From NCBI GenBank assembly GCA_009767595.1, contig VSDK01006579.1, forward strand, positions 190,350-254,349: 64,000 nucleotides of DNA, written 5' to 3'. The notes beneath the pieces were generated by a model that was given only the letters and a program-made list of their open reading frames with translations, did not search any database and was not told the origin of the DNA. Below are positions 55,010 through 64,000 of this stretch, one piece after another; position 1 is the stretch's first letter; every line of letters begins with the position of its first letter. Made by a program: the position numbers and the translations under genes. This DNA comes from Symbiodinium kawagutii (Eukaryota > Sar > Dinophyceae > Suessiales > Symbiodiniaceae).

Positions 55010-55846
55010 CTGACGAGACAGTTGAGGATGCACCGGGATCCAACCAGTTTTTTTTTGAAGATATGACCGGACAAGACAAAGCTTGGTAAAGCATCGGGCC
55101 TAGGTCTGCTGGACTGTTGCATGGCACTGCAACGACAGCAACAATGACCACAACAATAACAGAAAGCAGAACCAGCAGAAAAAAAACAAAAACACAATTG
55201 ACAACTGCAACGAGTGGACCTTTCGTGTCTACCCGTATTCAAACACCTTCATGCCCATGGCCACTCTTTGGTCAGTGTGCTCATGAATTGGGTACGCTTA
55301 CGCAACAACTTCTGGAGTGATATACATGGTGATGTCTTCACACCATGTGCCCATCAATGGTGTACTCTAATTACCCCAAAAAGTTTAAGGACTATATTGA
55401 TGTTTTTTCGTGTTTGTTCCGTTCCATGTTTTGACCGGCTCTTTGTTCATCAGTTCTCTTGAAATCAGAGGCATTCGCAAAGCGGGCAGGGGACAGGTTG
55501 TAGCCCTGATTTCCCCTGGAACAAATCTAGTGTTGTGGTTCTGGTGACCAATGGTCTACAGCATAAACCACTTCTGGTCACAATGCCGTAGATGCCTTCA
55601 GTGGCTTTCACTAGCCGGTTCCCGCATGTGGCTGCTCCCCCATGACTATTGAAGCCTTGGGTGATTCCAACTATCTGCGTTCCTCAATGAGGATACAGGC
55701 ACATACATCTAGTCCAATGAAGGGATAGCAAGATTGCAACGCTACCAATCTATCTATCAATCTATCCATCTATCTAGCTATCGACTTATCTATGTTCATT
55801 TAAAATGTTTGACAGTATATCAGATGCTCAATTCTAGCAAGACTAC

Positions 55847-55880
55847 CTGGAACTTCCTGCAAGCTTCCAAACATCAATCT
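55847..55880 (-). pseudogene. Array exon type A, relic
   Basis: Only ctggaacttcctgcaagctt and a few following bases survive before unrelated sequence. Confidence 0.6.
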
Positions 55881-56033
55881 CACCAATTGGTATAATTAGT
55901 TGTTCATTCTATGTGCTGTTTCATTTACGATGCTATTCACAAATCAACACCACAACACACTTCTTGATTCCATCTGACTACAGGTCGGCTGCCTGAATCA
56001 GAATTTCCAGATGTTCATTTCCAACAAGTCCAC

Positions 56034-56122
56034 CTGGAACCCTCCAAACATCCACGGTGAGAGACCTCCGAAGTCTTTTGGGCAGTTCCAGAGGCCAGAC
56101 CCAGCGACCCAGTTGCTCCGCC
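56034..56122 (-). CDS. Array exon type B, copy 8
   Basis: 89 nt; reads GGATGSLGLASGTAQKTSEV then SHRGCLEGS. Its acceptor side is fused to sequence unlike other copies (56123-56300), marking the array edge. Confidence 0.45.
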
Positions 56123-56597
56123 CTGACCGGGCGGAAGGTAAGGACTCCCTTCGCGAGACCAAGGCGACAGCTGGAACACCCCCGGAATCATCGTTAAGAA
56201 ACTTGTTTTGATCACCAGTTCGGGGGTCCTTACTATAGGTTGGCTTCTATTGTAACTACAGGCTGTGGCAAAATATAAGTGTCGAAACTTAAAAAAAGAC
56301 ACGAAAACCTACATTTTCATGAATTTTCATGATTGCCAATGACTCCGTATTCGGCTCCAGGCACCCGCATACATCCTCCAACTGCTTTCTGCTTCACCTT
56401 TCCCAGCGATGGATCCTCCATTGAGGGCTCTAAGATGTTGTACATTAGTGGGATCCATCCATGATCTACTGGGATCTACAGAGTTTTTTTTCTAAAATCT
56501 GTACCAAAATGATGATAGACTGCAAATCATCTTTCCATCTGACTGCAGGCCCTCTGGCCAAACACATCAATTCCATATGTTCATTGCTCACGTCTGC

Positions 56598-56670
56598 CTG
56601 AAAGCCTCCCAACACGTTTCGCCTCCAGAGACTGACCGGTGGCTGTTCCGGTGGCAAGACCCGGCGATGC
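56598..56670 (-). CDS. Diverged relative of the array exon, GC donor
   Basis: 73 nt; acceptor CTGGTCAG|, donor aligned to type B but GC (TTTCAG|GCAGAC). Reads ASPGLATGTATGQSLEAKRV. In the shared nine-codon core versus type B, three of four changes are silent in this minus frame (S.GLATGTA kept), while the plus frame would take second-position changes. This supports minus coding for the whole family. End phase differs from type B. Confidence 0.5.
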
Positions 56671-57327
56671 CTGACCAGGACTTCAAGGAACCGGGATCCA
56701 TCAATGGTTTTGGAAAGTCCGATTGCGACAAGATGGAGCATTACTGGTTGGTGCTTTCAACCATCTTTGGAACCCCTGTTTCAGCTGGTTGGTGATTACA
56801 GGTGGTTGATTCATTACTGGTTGATGGTTTCAACCATTCGTAAGAATATCAGTGAATCAACCAACTGTGACCACAAATCAACCAATCATTGGGAAACCAA
56901 CGATCCCAATTTGGCAGAGTAAAAGGATCTTTAGAACGACTAACCAGTGGAGCGTCGCCACAACAATAACATGAAATGATGACAACGTTAGTTACTTCTG
57001 GGGCTACTAATACCAGTGCTATCTACTGCTACTTCTATTACTTTGGCAGCAACACCAGCAACAAGGACCACAAAAAACAGCCTCCCTTTCTGACTGTAGA
57101 TCAAATTCTATGGATCCTACAGGTGTCCTGGATGTGGTGACGCAGAATGCCCACTGATGGTGTGCCCAATACAAAAGATGTTTGCCGTAAAAAGTCTTCT
57201 GTTGGTTGGATTGCATCTCCCCGAGATTTCTGATTGCCCATTGTCACGTAGAAACACTCACAACTTCAATGTCATCACCCTCTGATAATCTAAATAGCAA
57301 TGGAAAATCCACCATTTCAGGATCATT
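56671..57327. other. Intron-like sequence
   Basis: Family 4-like ends near 56744-56885. A minus-strand patch at 57040-57200 is open without clear junctions. Confidence 0.35.
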
Positions 57328-57430
57328 TGGTGGTTTCTTAGAATAGGGGTACCCCCAAATCATCTCATATCAATCATTGTTGATCAACAAATCCACCATT
57401 TTTGGTGTCCCCAATTTCAAGAAATCACCA
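57328..57430. repeat. Inverted-repeat element, family 1
   Basis: tggtggtttcttagaatagg to ccaatttcaagaaatcacca, TT on both flanks. Confidence 0.8.
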
Positions 57431-57478
57431 TTAAAGTAACTTTAGTAACCTAAGATTGCAATGGAGAATCCACCATTT

Positions 57479-57565
57479 AGGTGTTTCTCAAAATAGGGGT
57501 ACCCCTGAATCATCCATGTTTATCATTTCTAGCAATAAACCAACCATTTTTGGGGGTCCCCTATT
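57479..57565. repeat. Family 1 element cut by a family 3 element
   Basis: aggtgtttctcaaaataggg to gggggtcccctatt, where the family 3 copy begins; the family 1 right end is missing, so family 3 inserted later or replaced it. Confidence 0.75.
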
Positions 57566-57688
57566 TGGCTGTGGGTCAAAATCCCGTACCCCTGGTTCCC
57601 CCACTATTGGCCATTGTTTCCCTTATTATCGGTGGTCATTATTCCCCATGAAATCGGTTGGTTAACTGCTTGACCCAGCTCGCCATAT
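57565..57688. repeat. Inverted-repeat element, family 3
   Basis: tggctgtgggtcaaaatccc to gcttgacccagctcgccat. Partial family 3 sequence continues to about 57890. Confidence 0.8.
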
Positions 57689-57922
57689 ATAGCTGGTATA
57701 TCTCTATAGTTGCTAGTTGTTATCCCCTATCATTAACCAGCTAAACCAGCTAGTTAAACCATTAGTTGGTTAATATTGACCCATCATTAATCCTTGTTTT
57801 CCCCATGAAATTGGTTGGTTATTATCCATCATGAAATTGGTTGGTTATTATCCATTAACCATTGGTTGGTTGGTTGGTTAATATTGATCCACCATTTAAG
57901 ATCATTAGAGTAGATGACTTAC

Positions 57923-58026
57923 CGGGAACGGGGTTCGATTTTCCAGCCACGCGAACCGATCACAACGGGGGATCCGTCAGGGGGCACCATCAGTTCCGCC
58001 TGGACCGTTCCGGGGCCCACAAGGGC
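57923..58026 (-). CDS. Coding exon, minus strand, near-canonical splice sites
   Basis: 104 nt; acceptor CTCTGCCAG|G, donor TTCCCG|GTAAGT (the only GTAAGT among the exons). Reads ALVGPGTVQAELMVPPDGSP then VVIGSRGWKIEPRS. Strand-like and globular. The plus strand is also open (GTGFDFPATRTDHNGGSVRG, donor GCAGAG|GTAGAA), so strand is likely but not certain. It may belong to the same giant gene upstream of the array. Confidence 0.5.
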
Positions 58027-58082
58027 CTGGCAGAGGTAGAAGTGGCAGATCAATAACTCAGTTTTTGTGGTCTGAAAATTTA

Positions 58083-58320
58083 TGTATATGTATATAATTT
58101 ATAAATATTTTGTTCAATATAATATATATATATATATAAATGTGTATATGTAAATATATCTATATATATATATATACATTGTATATGTGAACATATATCA
58201 ATTAAGTAGTATCTGCTATTTTTGAAAGCTATCTTATCTTTTTTATCATTTATGGTAGTGATTGAATCAGTTTACCACTGGTATCCTACATATATATATA
58301 TATATATATAGATAAACCAT
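58083..58320. repeat. (TA)n tracts
   Basis: Runs at 58083-58190 and 58290-58312. Confidence 0.9.
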
Positions 58321-58549
58321 CATGAAATATAAGTGATGATTTTTTTAGTGAACCACCATCACTGTGGCCCCTGATGGTGATCGAGAACACTCGTGTATCA
58401 TCATTTATCGCCTTGTCACCTGTCACTGTCAACCACCCCGAGATTTTTAGGGCAAAAACCATCTAACCAAGAGACCATTGACATCCCAAGATTTCTCACC
58501 AATTCACCATGCACCAACCATCCCAGCGAGTGCGCAGTTTGCGGGGCAC

Positions 58550-58589
58550 CTGAGTCGCAGCGTTTCCGGCGAGTGGTGCTGAAGGGTTC
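58550..58589 (-). CDS. Possible micro-exon, minus strand
   Basis: 40 nt; acceptor CGCCTCAG|G, donor GACTCAG|GTGCCC; reads EPFSTTRRKRCDS, codons ending mostly in C or G. Plus alternative: CAVCGAPESQRFRRVVLKGS followed by a stop. Confidence 0.3.
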
Positions 58590-58840
58590 CTGAGGCGGTG
58601 CAGTTGTAAGGAGCTCAAGCATTGAGGTTATGGTTAATCATGGTGGGTCAAGGAGGTAATTAATCATGGTTATGGATGTTATGGCTAACAATGCAATCAC
58701 TAATTACTAAGCAATGATATGGTTAATCAGGTCATCTAATTACAAACCAATTTAGCTATACATCTAACTTATACGGTCCTCCTTAATAGTGGCGATGCTG
58801 GTCTATGGTGGGTGAATTGGTAAAGGTCAATCATGGCTAC

Positions 58841-58948
58841 ATTCTGGTAAACTAATCTGGTGACATGGAAAAATATGTCACAGAAATAGTTGATTTTACC
58901 TATTGAACATGGTGATTTCTGACTTCCAGGTTAGGGACTACCAGAATG
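58841..58948. repeat. Inverted-repeat element, family 2
   Basis: cattctggtaaactaatctg to caggttagggactaccagaa. Confidence 0.7.
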
Positions 58949-59340
58949 TGATCATTATGGTTTGTTCTTCTTGGTTGAGGATGGTTTGTATTATGGTAGT
59001 ACGAACTTGAGGCTAATGCTTATGGTTTGTTTTTCTTGTTTGATGATAGTTTGCATTGGTTCATGGGTTGCTGCTCATGGTGGTTCATGGTGGCTATTGA
59101 TGATAGGCTTATCACGAGTGATGATGGCTAGCACTGGTTCATATCTGTAGCATCTTATAGCACTGGCTCATATCATATCTGTAACATCTTAAGTGAAGAT
59201 GGTGAACTGGTTGATAGTGGATAGCAATTGTTCTTCATAGTGAATATAGTGACCATGGTTGATGAGTCTTAACTGGTGAATATTGGAGATACCAACAGCA
59301 GGGTTGATGATGAGTCGATGTTTGGTAATCAATACTCTTC
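58949..59340. other. Low-complexity intron-like sequence
   Basis: ATGGTTTGT- and TGGTTCATGGTGG-type repeats; no coding. Confidence 0.4.
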
Positions 59341-59443
59341 CTGTTGGTGGTTGAACCACCCCTATGACAAATGTGCTTGTCAACCAACCATTGGTTCACA
59401 ACTATTCATAAAAGTAAAAAATGTCAATCAAACCACCAACCAG
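59341..59443. repeat. Inverted-repeat element, family 4
   Basis: ttggtggttgaaccacccct to caatcaaaccaccaaccag. Confidence 0.75.
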
Positions 59444-60849
59444 TCATCAACACTGTCTTATTTTCGGACGGCCGAGGATGGTTACTATTCTCGGCCGAGT
59501 TGATCGTGGAAAGGTGACAGACCCGCAATCCATACGATGTATACTGGTGAATGATACTGGTTGGTCAGCCATCTAAGAGCATTGATGCTTGTTTTATAAC
59601 CATGGGTTAATTCTGATAGGTGATAATGGTTAATATAGGTTTTTGATGATTGTTAACAGTAGTTGATTGGTTCGTCGCTGACAACGGTCAACGATACTTA
59701 ATATATACCATCATTGATACTGCCATCAAATTGTCTTTATGATAAATAATTGATGAAGGATGGTGCTATTAGGCAAATACTCTACTTGTATATGTTTACA
59801 TCCTTGTCCTGTTGTTGAAACAATGCTTGAATACAAATATTGGTTGTAGGCACAATTTGGGTGATCCCACGCACTAACGGTCCCAAAATATCAATCACTT
59901 GATTTCACCGTCACGCTGCTGGTTGAGCTGACAACTAGCCGATGGCTGGATGTGAAGAGGTACAAGGTATTGACCCGCAGCCATAAAGCAATGAGAAACG
60001 ACAGGGTCACAACCATGAAATTGAAGGTCATAATGAAAATCTAAAACTACGTTAATCTTGACAATGGTAACAATGATGACTCTGATAGTGGTTCGTGAGA
60101 ATGATACAATCATCATCAGCGATTGCCAAAATGGTTTTGCACAAAGGAAGAAGTTCATGGGCAAAACAACACAGGATCAAGGAAGAGACTGCGTCACACA
60201 CAGCACATGCAGTTGATGCGCGTGTCATTGTACAACCAACGGATACTCCGAATGGTGTTTATGATCACTATATATATATATATATATATTGCTTCATCAA
60301 TGTTTGAAAGGCAATGGCACCTAAAGGTATGTAAAGGTCATGGCAGCTATGATGCTTCTACAATGATGTTCAACCATGGTCAATAATGCCTAGTTATGGG
60401 TTAAATTGAGAGAATCATAGTTGATACTGGAATCAAATAAAAGGCATAAGGCCAATGATAGGGAAGTGATTGGACATTCTTATTTATGGGCCAGTGATTT
60501 CATAACGTCAAACATGAACACCAGGACTTCTATCGTGCTTCACAATAGCCACTTTTGATAATTCATATACGAGTACTAACCATTAATGTGTAGCTATACA
60601 ACTGGTCATTAACAGCGGTAGTGATTTCATGCTTGTGGCAATTATGTAAATACAAATATGAAGACTGGGCAAATCATAAATCGATCCAAATTTATATATA
60701 AGTATATACATATATGTATATATACATGCGACACTGGTCGTAAACAGTCTTTAAAGGTGATCTGTATGAATATTCTTACGTATATATCACTAGTCATATA
60801 GATCTAGATGTTCATCATTTGTAGTGATTTCCATTCTTTTGAATCCATC
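59444..60849. other. Intron-like sequence
   Basis: Includes a (TA)n run at 60266-60290 and TATATA tracts at 60690-60730. Nothing coding supported. Confidence 0.4.
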
Positions 60850-60955
60850 ATGAACAGCCGGGCAATCTGGGACACCGGTTCTGAGCCAGTGGCAGGCCCG
60901 GCACTGCAGCTGCAGCCTGCGAGGAATGATGGCAACCGTTTTGTGGTCGTTCATA
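60850..60955. other. Exon-like G/C island, strand unclear
   Basis: Plus reads RAIWDTGSEPVAGPALQLQP with G/C-rich third positions. Minus has an acceptor TCGCAG|G and donor AACCG|GTGTCC with LQLQCRACHWLRT. Neither can be chosen. Confidence 0.3.
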
Positions 60956-61510
60956 GTGGCGAACTAGTGGTTCACCAGTGGCTAGTAATGGTTGATTGGT
61001 GGTCAACAGTGGTTCACCAGTGGCTAACTAGTGGCTAACTGATGGTTCACCGTTGATTGATGATTACTTGATGGTCAATAGATGGTTAATGAACGTCAAT
61101 AATGGTTGGTGGCTGATGGTAGATTCAGTAGTTAATTAAACCCCTATGATCTTAATCGTAAATCACCAGCTACGGGAAACCAATGGTGGTAAATCTTGAT
61201 GAAATCTTGATGAGAATCTACCACTAATCCTGGTTCTTAATAGATGTTTCGTAATGGTTAATAGATGCTAAATAATAGGGGTTTGCTCGTGATGGTTAAT
61301 TAATGATTAGTTCAGAGTGACCGATTAATAATGGGAAATCTACTGAATATATTGGTCAATGATGGTTCATCGAGATTAGTCATGGCCAATCGTGATTTAT
61401 GATGATTCGCAAACTCCTGTATACCACCAACTGTAACATTCGCAACAGCGAATAATTCCGAATTTAGTCACGAAGAATCAGAATCCATCACCTACTACTG
61501 TAAAGGGTTA

Positions 61511-61549
61511 AGATGATTTGGGGGGTCCCCTATTTTGAGAAACACCCAT
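61511..61549. repeat. Family 1 half-element
   Basis: Only the right half (gatttggggggtcccctatt to gagaaacaccc) is present. Confidence 0.7.
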
Positions 61550-61960
61550 ATGGATACACGTGTGGGCGCAAACCAACGTCTGGGACGACTGTCTGTTCAG
61601 GTTGCTTCTTCTGAGGCCTCAAGTGAAGACTACTCAACCTCTGCATGTGTAGTACATATATAATATATACATACATGCGCGTGTGAGTCCAATTGCAACC
61701 ATGCGTGTGATGTGCAGATGGAGATGTCTATGTATGCGTCCAGGTACATATACACACACGCATGCACTACTACATTGCGTGACATTGCATTGCATGCCAT
61801 TCCATTCCATGAATTACATGACATGGTTCTGTACTGCATTGCACTTACATTACATTACTTTACACGGTATTGCATTGGATTACACTGCACTAACACATAC
61901 ACTACATACTCACCAACATACGAACAAATTAGCAATACGACATCATACGACTACTTCCTA
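61550..61960. other. Intron-like sequence with CATTGCATTACA repeats
   Basis: 61765-61900 is a run of gcattacattac/ccattccattcc-type words; no coding. Confidence 0.4.
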
Positions 61961-61974
61961 TGTTCTGACTGGAG

Positions 61975-62140
61975 AGTTGGCCGCAAAAAAATCCCCAGGC
62001 CCGACGTTAAACAAAAAGTCGAGGTCATGAACCTGAAAATGAGGCCGCACCCTGAACCCAAGAAGCCTTCAAACTCCCGTGCCAAAAGCCCCGCTTTCAG
62101 ACTTGCTGCTTCGCCCGTGTTCGGCTTCGACATCTTCTTC
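61975..62140. other. Exon-like G/C island, strand unclear
   Basis: Plus: RVGRKKIPRPDVKQKVEVMN then LKMRPHPEPKKPSNSRAKSP. Minus: KMSKPNTGEAASLKAGLLAR then EFEGFLGSG with donor GTTCAGG|GTGCGG. Both are biased toward G/C third positions. An exon is very likely present; its strand is not determined. Confidence 0.4.
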
Positions 62141-62754
62141 TTCGGGTCAGATCAATCATACCATGTGATTTTTCACTTTCATCCCAAGCTTAAGGTGTCC
62201 AATTTTCGACCATCATTGCCTTGTTCTAAGTGCAGACTCATCTGCTAAACAAATGTTTGGAAATGGTTGGTGAACTGCGAAATCACATACTTTGAGGTAG
62301 GTTGACAGTGGCAAATGATGATAATGTCTGATAGCAAATAATGATGGTTGATGGTGAGTAAGCAATGAGTAACAGAGGTTCATGCAAAATCTGAGAAAAA
62401 GTTCAGCCACATTCAAAGCGAAATCACAAGCTATGTTTGATATATTTGGAGAACGGTTTGTCGTTGTTGTATGGATCTTGCATCACTACCATCTGTTAAT
62501 GATCCTTTTCTTAGCAGCAGCCGGTATTGCAACTGATGATCAACCAGATCATTCTCAACAGTTGTTTTCCATGATCACGATTTAGCATCGTATCGAACAT
62601 AGGTGATAATAACCCAGCATCAACCATGACAAACTAGTATCATGGTATTGATATCATCATATTGAATATTAGCCATCAACTAACCAATATGAGCCAGTAT
62701 GAGTTATGATTGATTATCATCAATCCTTCTTCACCATTGTGGGCAGGCAAGGAA

Positions 62755-62900
62755 AAAACAATCATGCGAGATCGGCAAGCCTCACCATTGACCATCCTGG
62801 GCCGCACATGTGTCCTGCCGCCGTGTGGAGTCTTGGGATGGAGGGTTCCGAGGGAACAGACGACATGGGGCCACGGAGAGATAAATGCAACTTGTATATC
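62755..62900. other. Exon-like G/C island, strand unclear
   Basis: Minus: CSLGTLHPKTPHGGRTHVRP then RMVNGEACRSRMIVFSLPAH, acceptor ACAAG|, donor CAATG|GTGAAG. Two plus frames are also open. Probably a coding exon. Confidence 0.35.
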
Positions 62901-63082
62901 ACGTGCACGAATGTGTATAATGTGAATGCCACACGGAAATACTCCCATCTACAGACCTGTAGCTGCTGTAGGTCATACCTATCCAATTGGTGCATAGACG
63001 TATGTTTTTACTTATTCTTACCCATATACACAGATAGAAATGATAGTCATACATAAATATATAATATATATGTAAATAGATA

Positions 63083-63185
63083 GGTGTTTCTCAAAATAGG
63101 GGACCCCCCAAAGCACTCAACATAAACCGTCTATAGTAAAACACCAATCATAACTTTGGAAGGGGTCCTATTTTGAGAAACCACC
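63083..63185. repeat. Inverted-repeat element, family 1
   Basis: aggtgtttctcaaaataggg to gtcctattttgagaaaccac. Confidence 0.85.
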
Positions 63186-63186
63186 A

Positions 63187-63735
63187 TGTGTATGTAAGAT
63201 TGACATATATACAAATAAATGAACTGTATATATGTAAATAGATGTATACATATCTGTCAACACATCCAAACAAAGCAAATGCAGATATACATACTTCACA
63301 TCCATATGTGGATGTATATATATAAACACAATTGCGCATATGTATGTATCAGATACATACTTATGTCTACATCCATCATACATAATCTGAGCCCCGGATT
63401 AATAAAGCCCCCCAAAATAGTACTAAAAAATTTGAAAAATCATTGATTTTTTTGATTTTTTTAATCTTCGTTAATGAATTCGTGATTTACTTTTAATCTT
63501 CGGTCCCGTGATCATGCAACTAAACACCCCTAAATAATACAAATTTTTTTTTGGGTTTGAATTTTTTTACTGTTTCAAGTCTGTTTGAAACACTTAGAGT
63601 CTGAAGCCGAAATTCCGAAATTCAAATATTATGTAATTATCACTTGATTGATTTTATTAGTTAATTTAGCGATTTCTTTCATTAATTAACAACATTTGTT
63701 CATCTCAAATTGATTAATTTACCAATTAACTAATG
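63187..63735. other. A/T-rich non-coding sequence
   Basis: TATATGTA/TACATA-type sequence to 63380, then T-rich runs (63430-63580). Base composition and the absence of the CCATCA filler differ from the rest of the window. Confidence 0.5.
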
Positions 63736-64000
63736 CTGACCAGATGCACTGGAACCCTCTAGAACATCATTGATTATCATCTCAAACGCAACCTTCCAGA
63801 ACCTCTCACCAGGTGCACGGGAATCCTCTCTGGAACCTCATCGACTATCATCTGCACAGCAACCTTCCAGAACCTCTCACCAGGTGCACGGGAACCCTCT
63901 CTGGAACCTCACCGACTATCATCTGCACCGCAACCCTCTAGAACCTCTCACCAGGTGCACGGGAATCCTCTCTGGAACCTCATCGAAAATCATCTGCACA
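63736..64000 (+). repeat. 71-bp tandem array running off the window
   Basis: aggtgcacggga recurs at 63811, 63882 and 63953 (71-bp steps), and a diverged first unit starts at about 63742. Units contain ggaaccctctctggaacctc and ccttccagaacctctcacca. At least 3.7 copies. Confidence 0.95.

Larger units (their letters stand above)
43701..56770 (-). repeat. Exon-bearing tandem array, period about 1.68 kb
   Basis: Type B exon copies start every 1.68-1.71 kb (45504, 47217, 48901; then 53240, 54921), with type A copies about 0.7 kb above each in coordinate. The inter-exon sequence is conserved too, including blocks around gcccatcaatggtgtactct and ggtctaaagcataaacc, separated by TATC/AATC microsatellites. 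Most copies are nearly identical over hundreds of bases, implying recent unequal exchange or conversion. Coordinates across the N gap are unreliable. Confidence 0.9.

Noticed and set aside
43806-56670. Plus-strand coding of the array (NQNFQMFISNKSTWNPPNIH...)
   Set aside because: The plus frame is open and has a TACAG|G-like acceptor, but its type A copies are broken by the 10-nt insertion, its 3' end crosses a variable T-run, and the change pattern against the diverged copy favours the minus frame. Not fully excluded.
1-64000. tRNA, rRNA, telomeric repeats, transposase or reverse transcriptase genes
   Set aside because: Looked for cloverleaf-like arms, conserved rRNA words, TTTAGGG-type arrays and the usual catalytic motifs; none was convincing.

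Overview
The window reads as a stretch of a repeat-rich nuclear genome of a eukaryotic protist. A dinoflagellate-like genome is the best guess. The reasons are short exons (about 40-240 nt) in long low-complexity introns, intron starts that appear to use GC and GA as well as GT, acceptors often of the form AG|G, and extracellular-type domains. There are no operons, ribosome binding sites or compact gene arrays, and I see no rRNA, tRNA or CRISPR. Lineage is inferred from style only. Two N gaps are present (17392-17401 and 49238-50088).

The main content is what looks like at least one very large minus-strand gene, entering from above about 42.9 kb (possibly above 58 kb) and running off the low end. 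I located about 36 candidate exons by acceptor/donor pairs, an open frame, G/C-rich third codon positions and reading phase across the intron. Runs of neighbouring exons agree in phase: 42.9 to 41.0 kb, 40.3 to 39.8, 39.4 to 28.2, 27.7 to 25.1 and 22.8 to 8.5 kb. Phase breaks at about 40.6, 39.6, 28.0 and 24 kb mean missed exons, wrong boundaries or separate genes. Several exons carry fragments of the cadherin-like/putative Ig fold (CADG or He_PIG type: DPD/DPEG...YSA, then PLPxWLxFD, then GTP), so a secreted or surface adhesion-type protein is likely. Other exons are cysteine-rich (19.4, 17.0 kb).

From 43.8 to 56.7 kb the same strand carries a tandem array, period about 1.68 kb, with two alternating exon types. 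Type A is 99 nt (33 codons, phase-symmetric). Type B is 88-89 nt (asymmetric). This is an exon-duplication cluster with the arithmetic expected of cassette and mutually exclusive exons, and some copies are damaged.

The non-coding part is dominated by (a) CCATCA/TGATGG-rich low-complexity sequence, (b) four families of short (about 100-170 bp) inverted-repeat elements resembling MITEs, several of which begin or end exactly at exon edges so that their terminal repeats supply the splice sites (introner-like), and (c) very regular arrays: 29 exact periods of 27 bp at 18 kb, 10 exact periods of 67 bp at 32.4-33.1 kb, and a 71-bp array at the right edge.

Two cautions. Many exons are open on both strands, so orientation was judged from splice sites, third-position G/C and phase. 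Also, in several places I chose among alternative splice sites, so phase agreement is supportive rather than independent proof. No transcript data were available.
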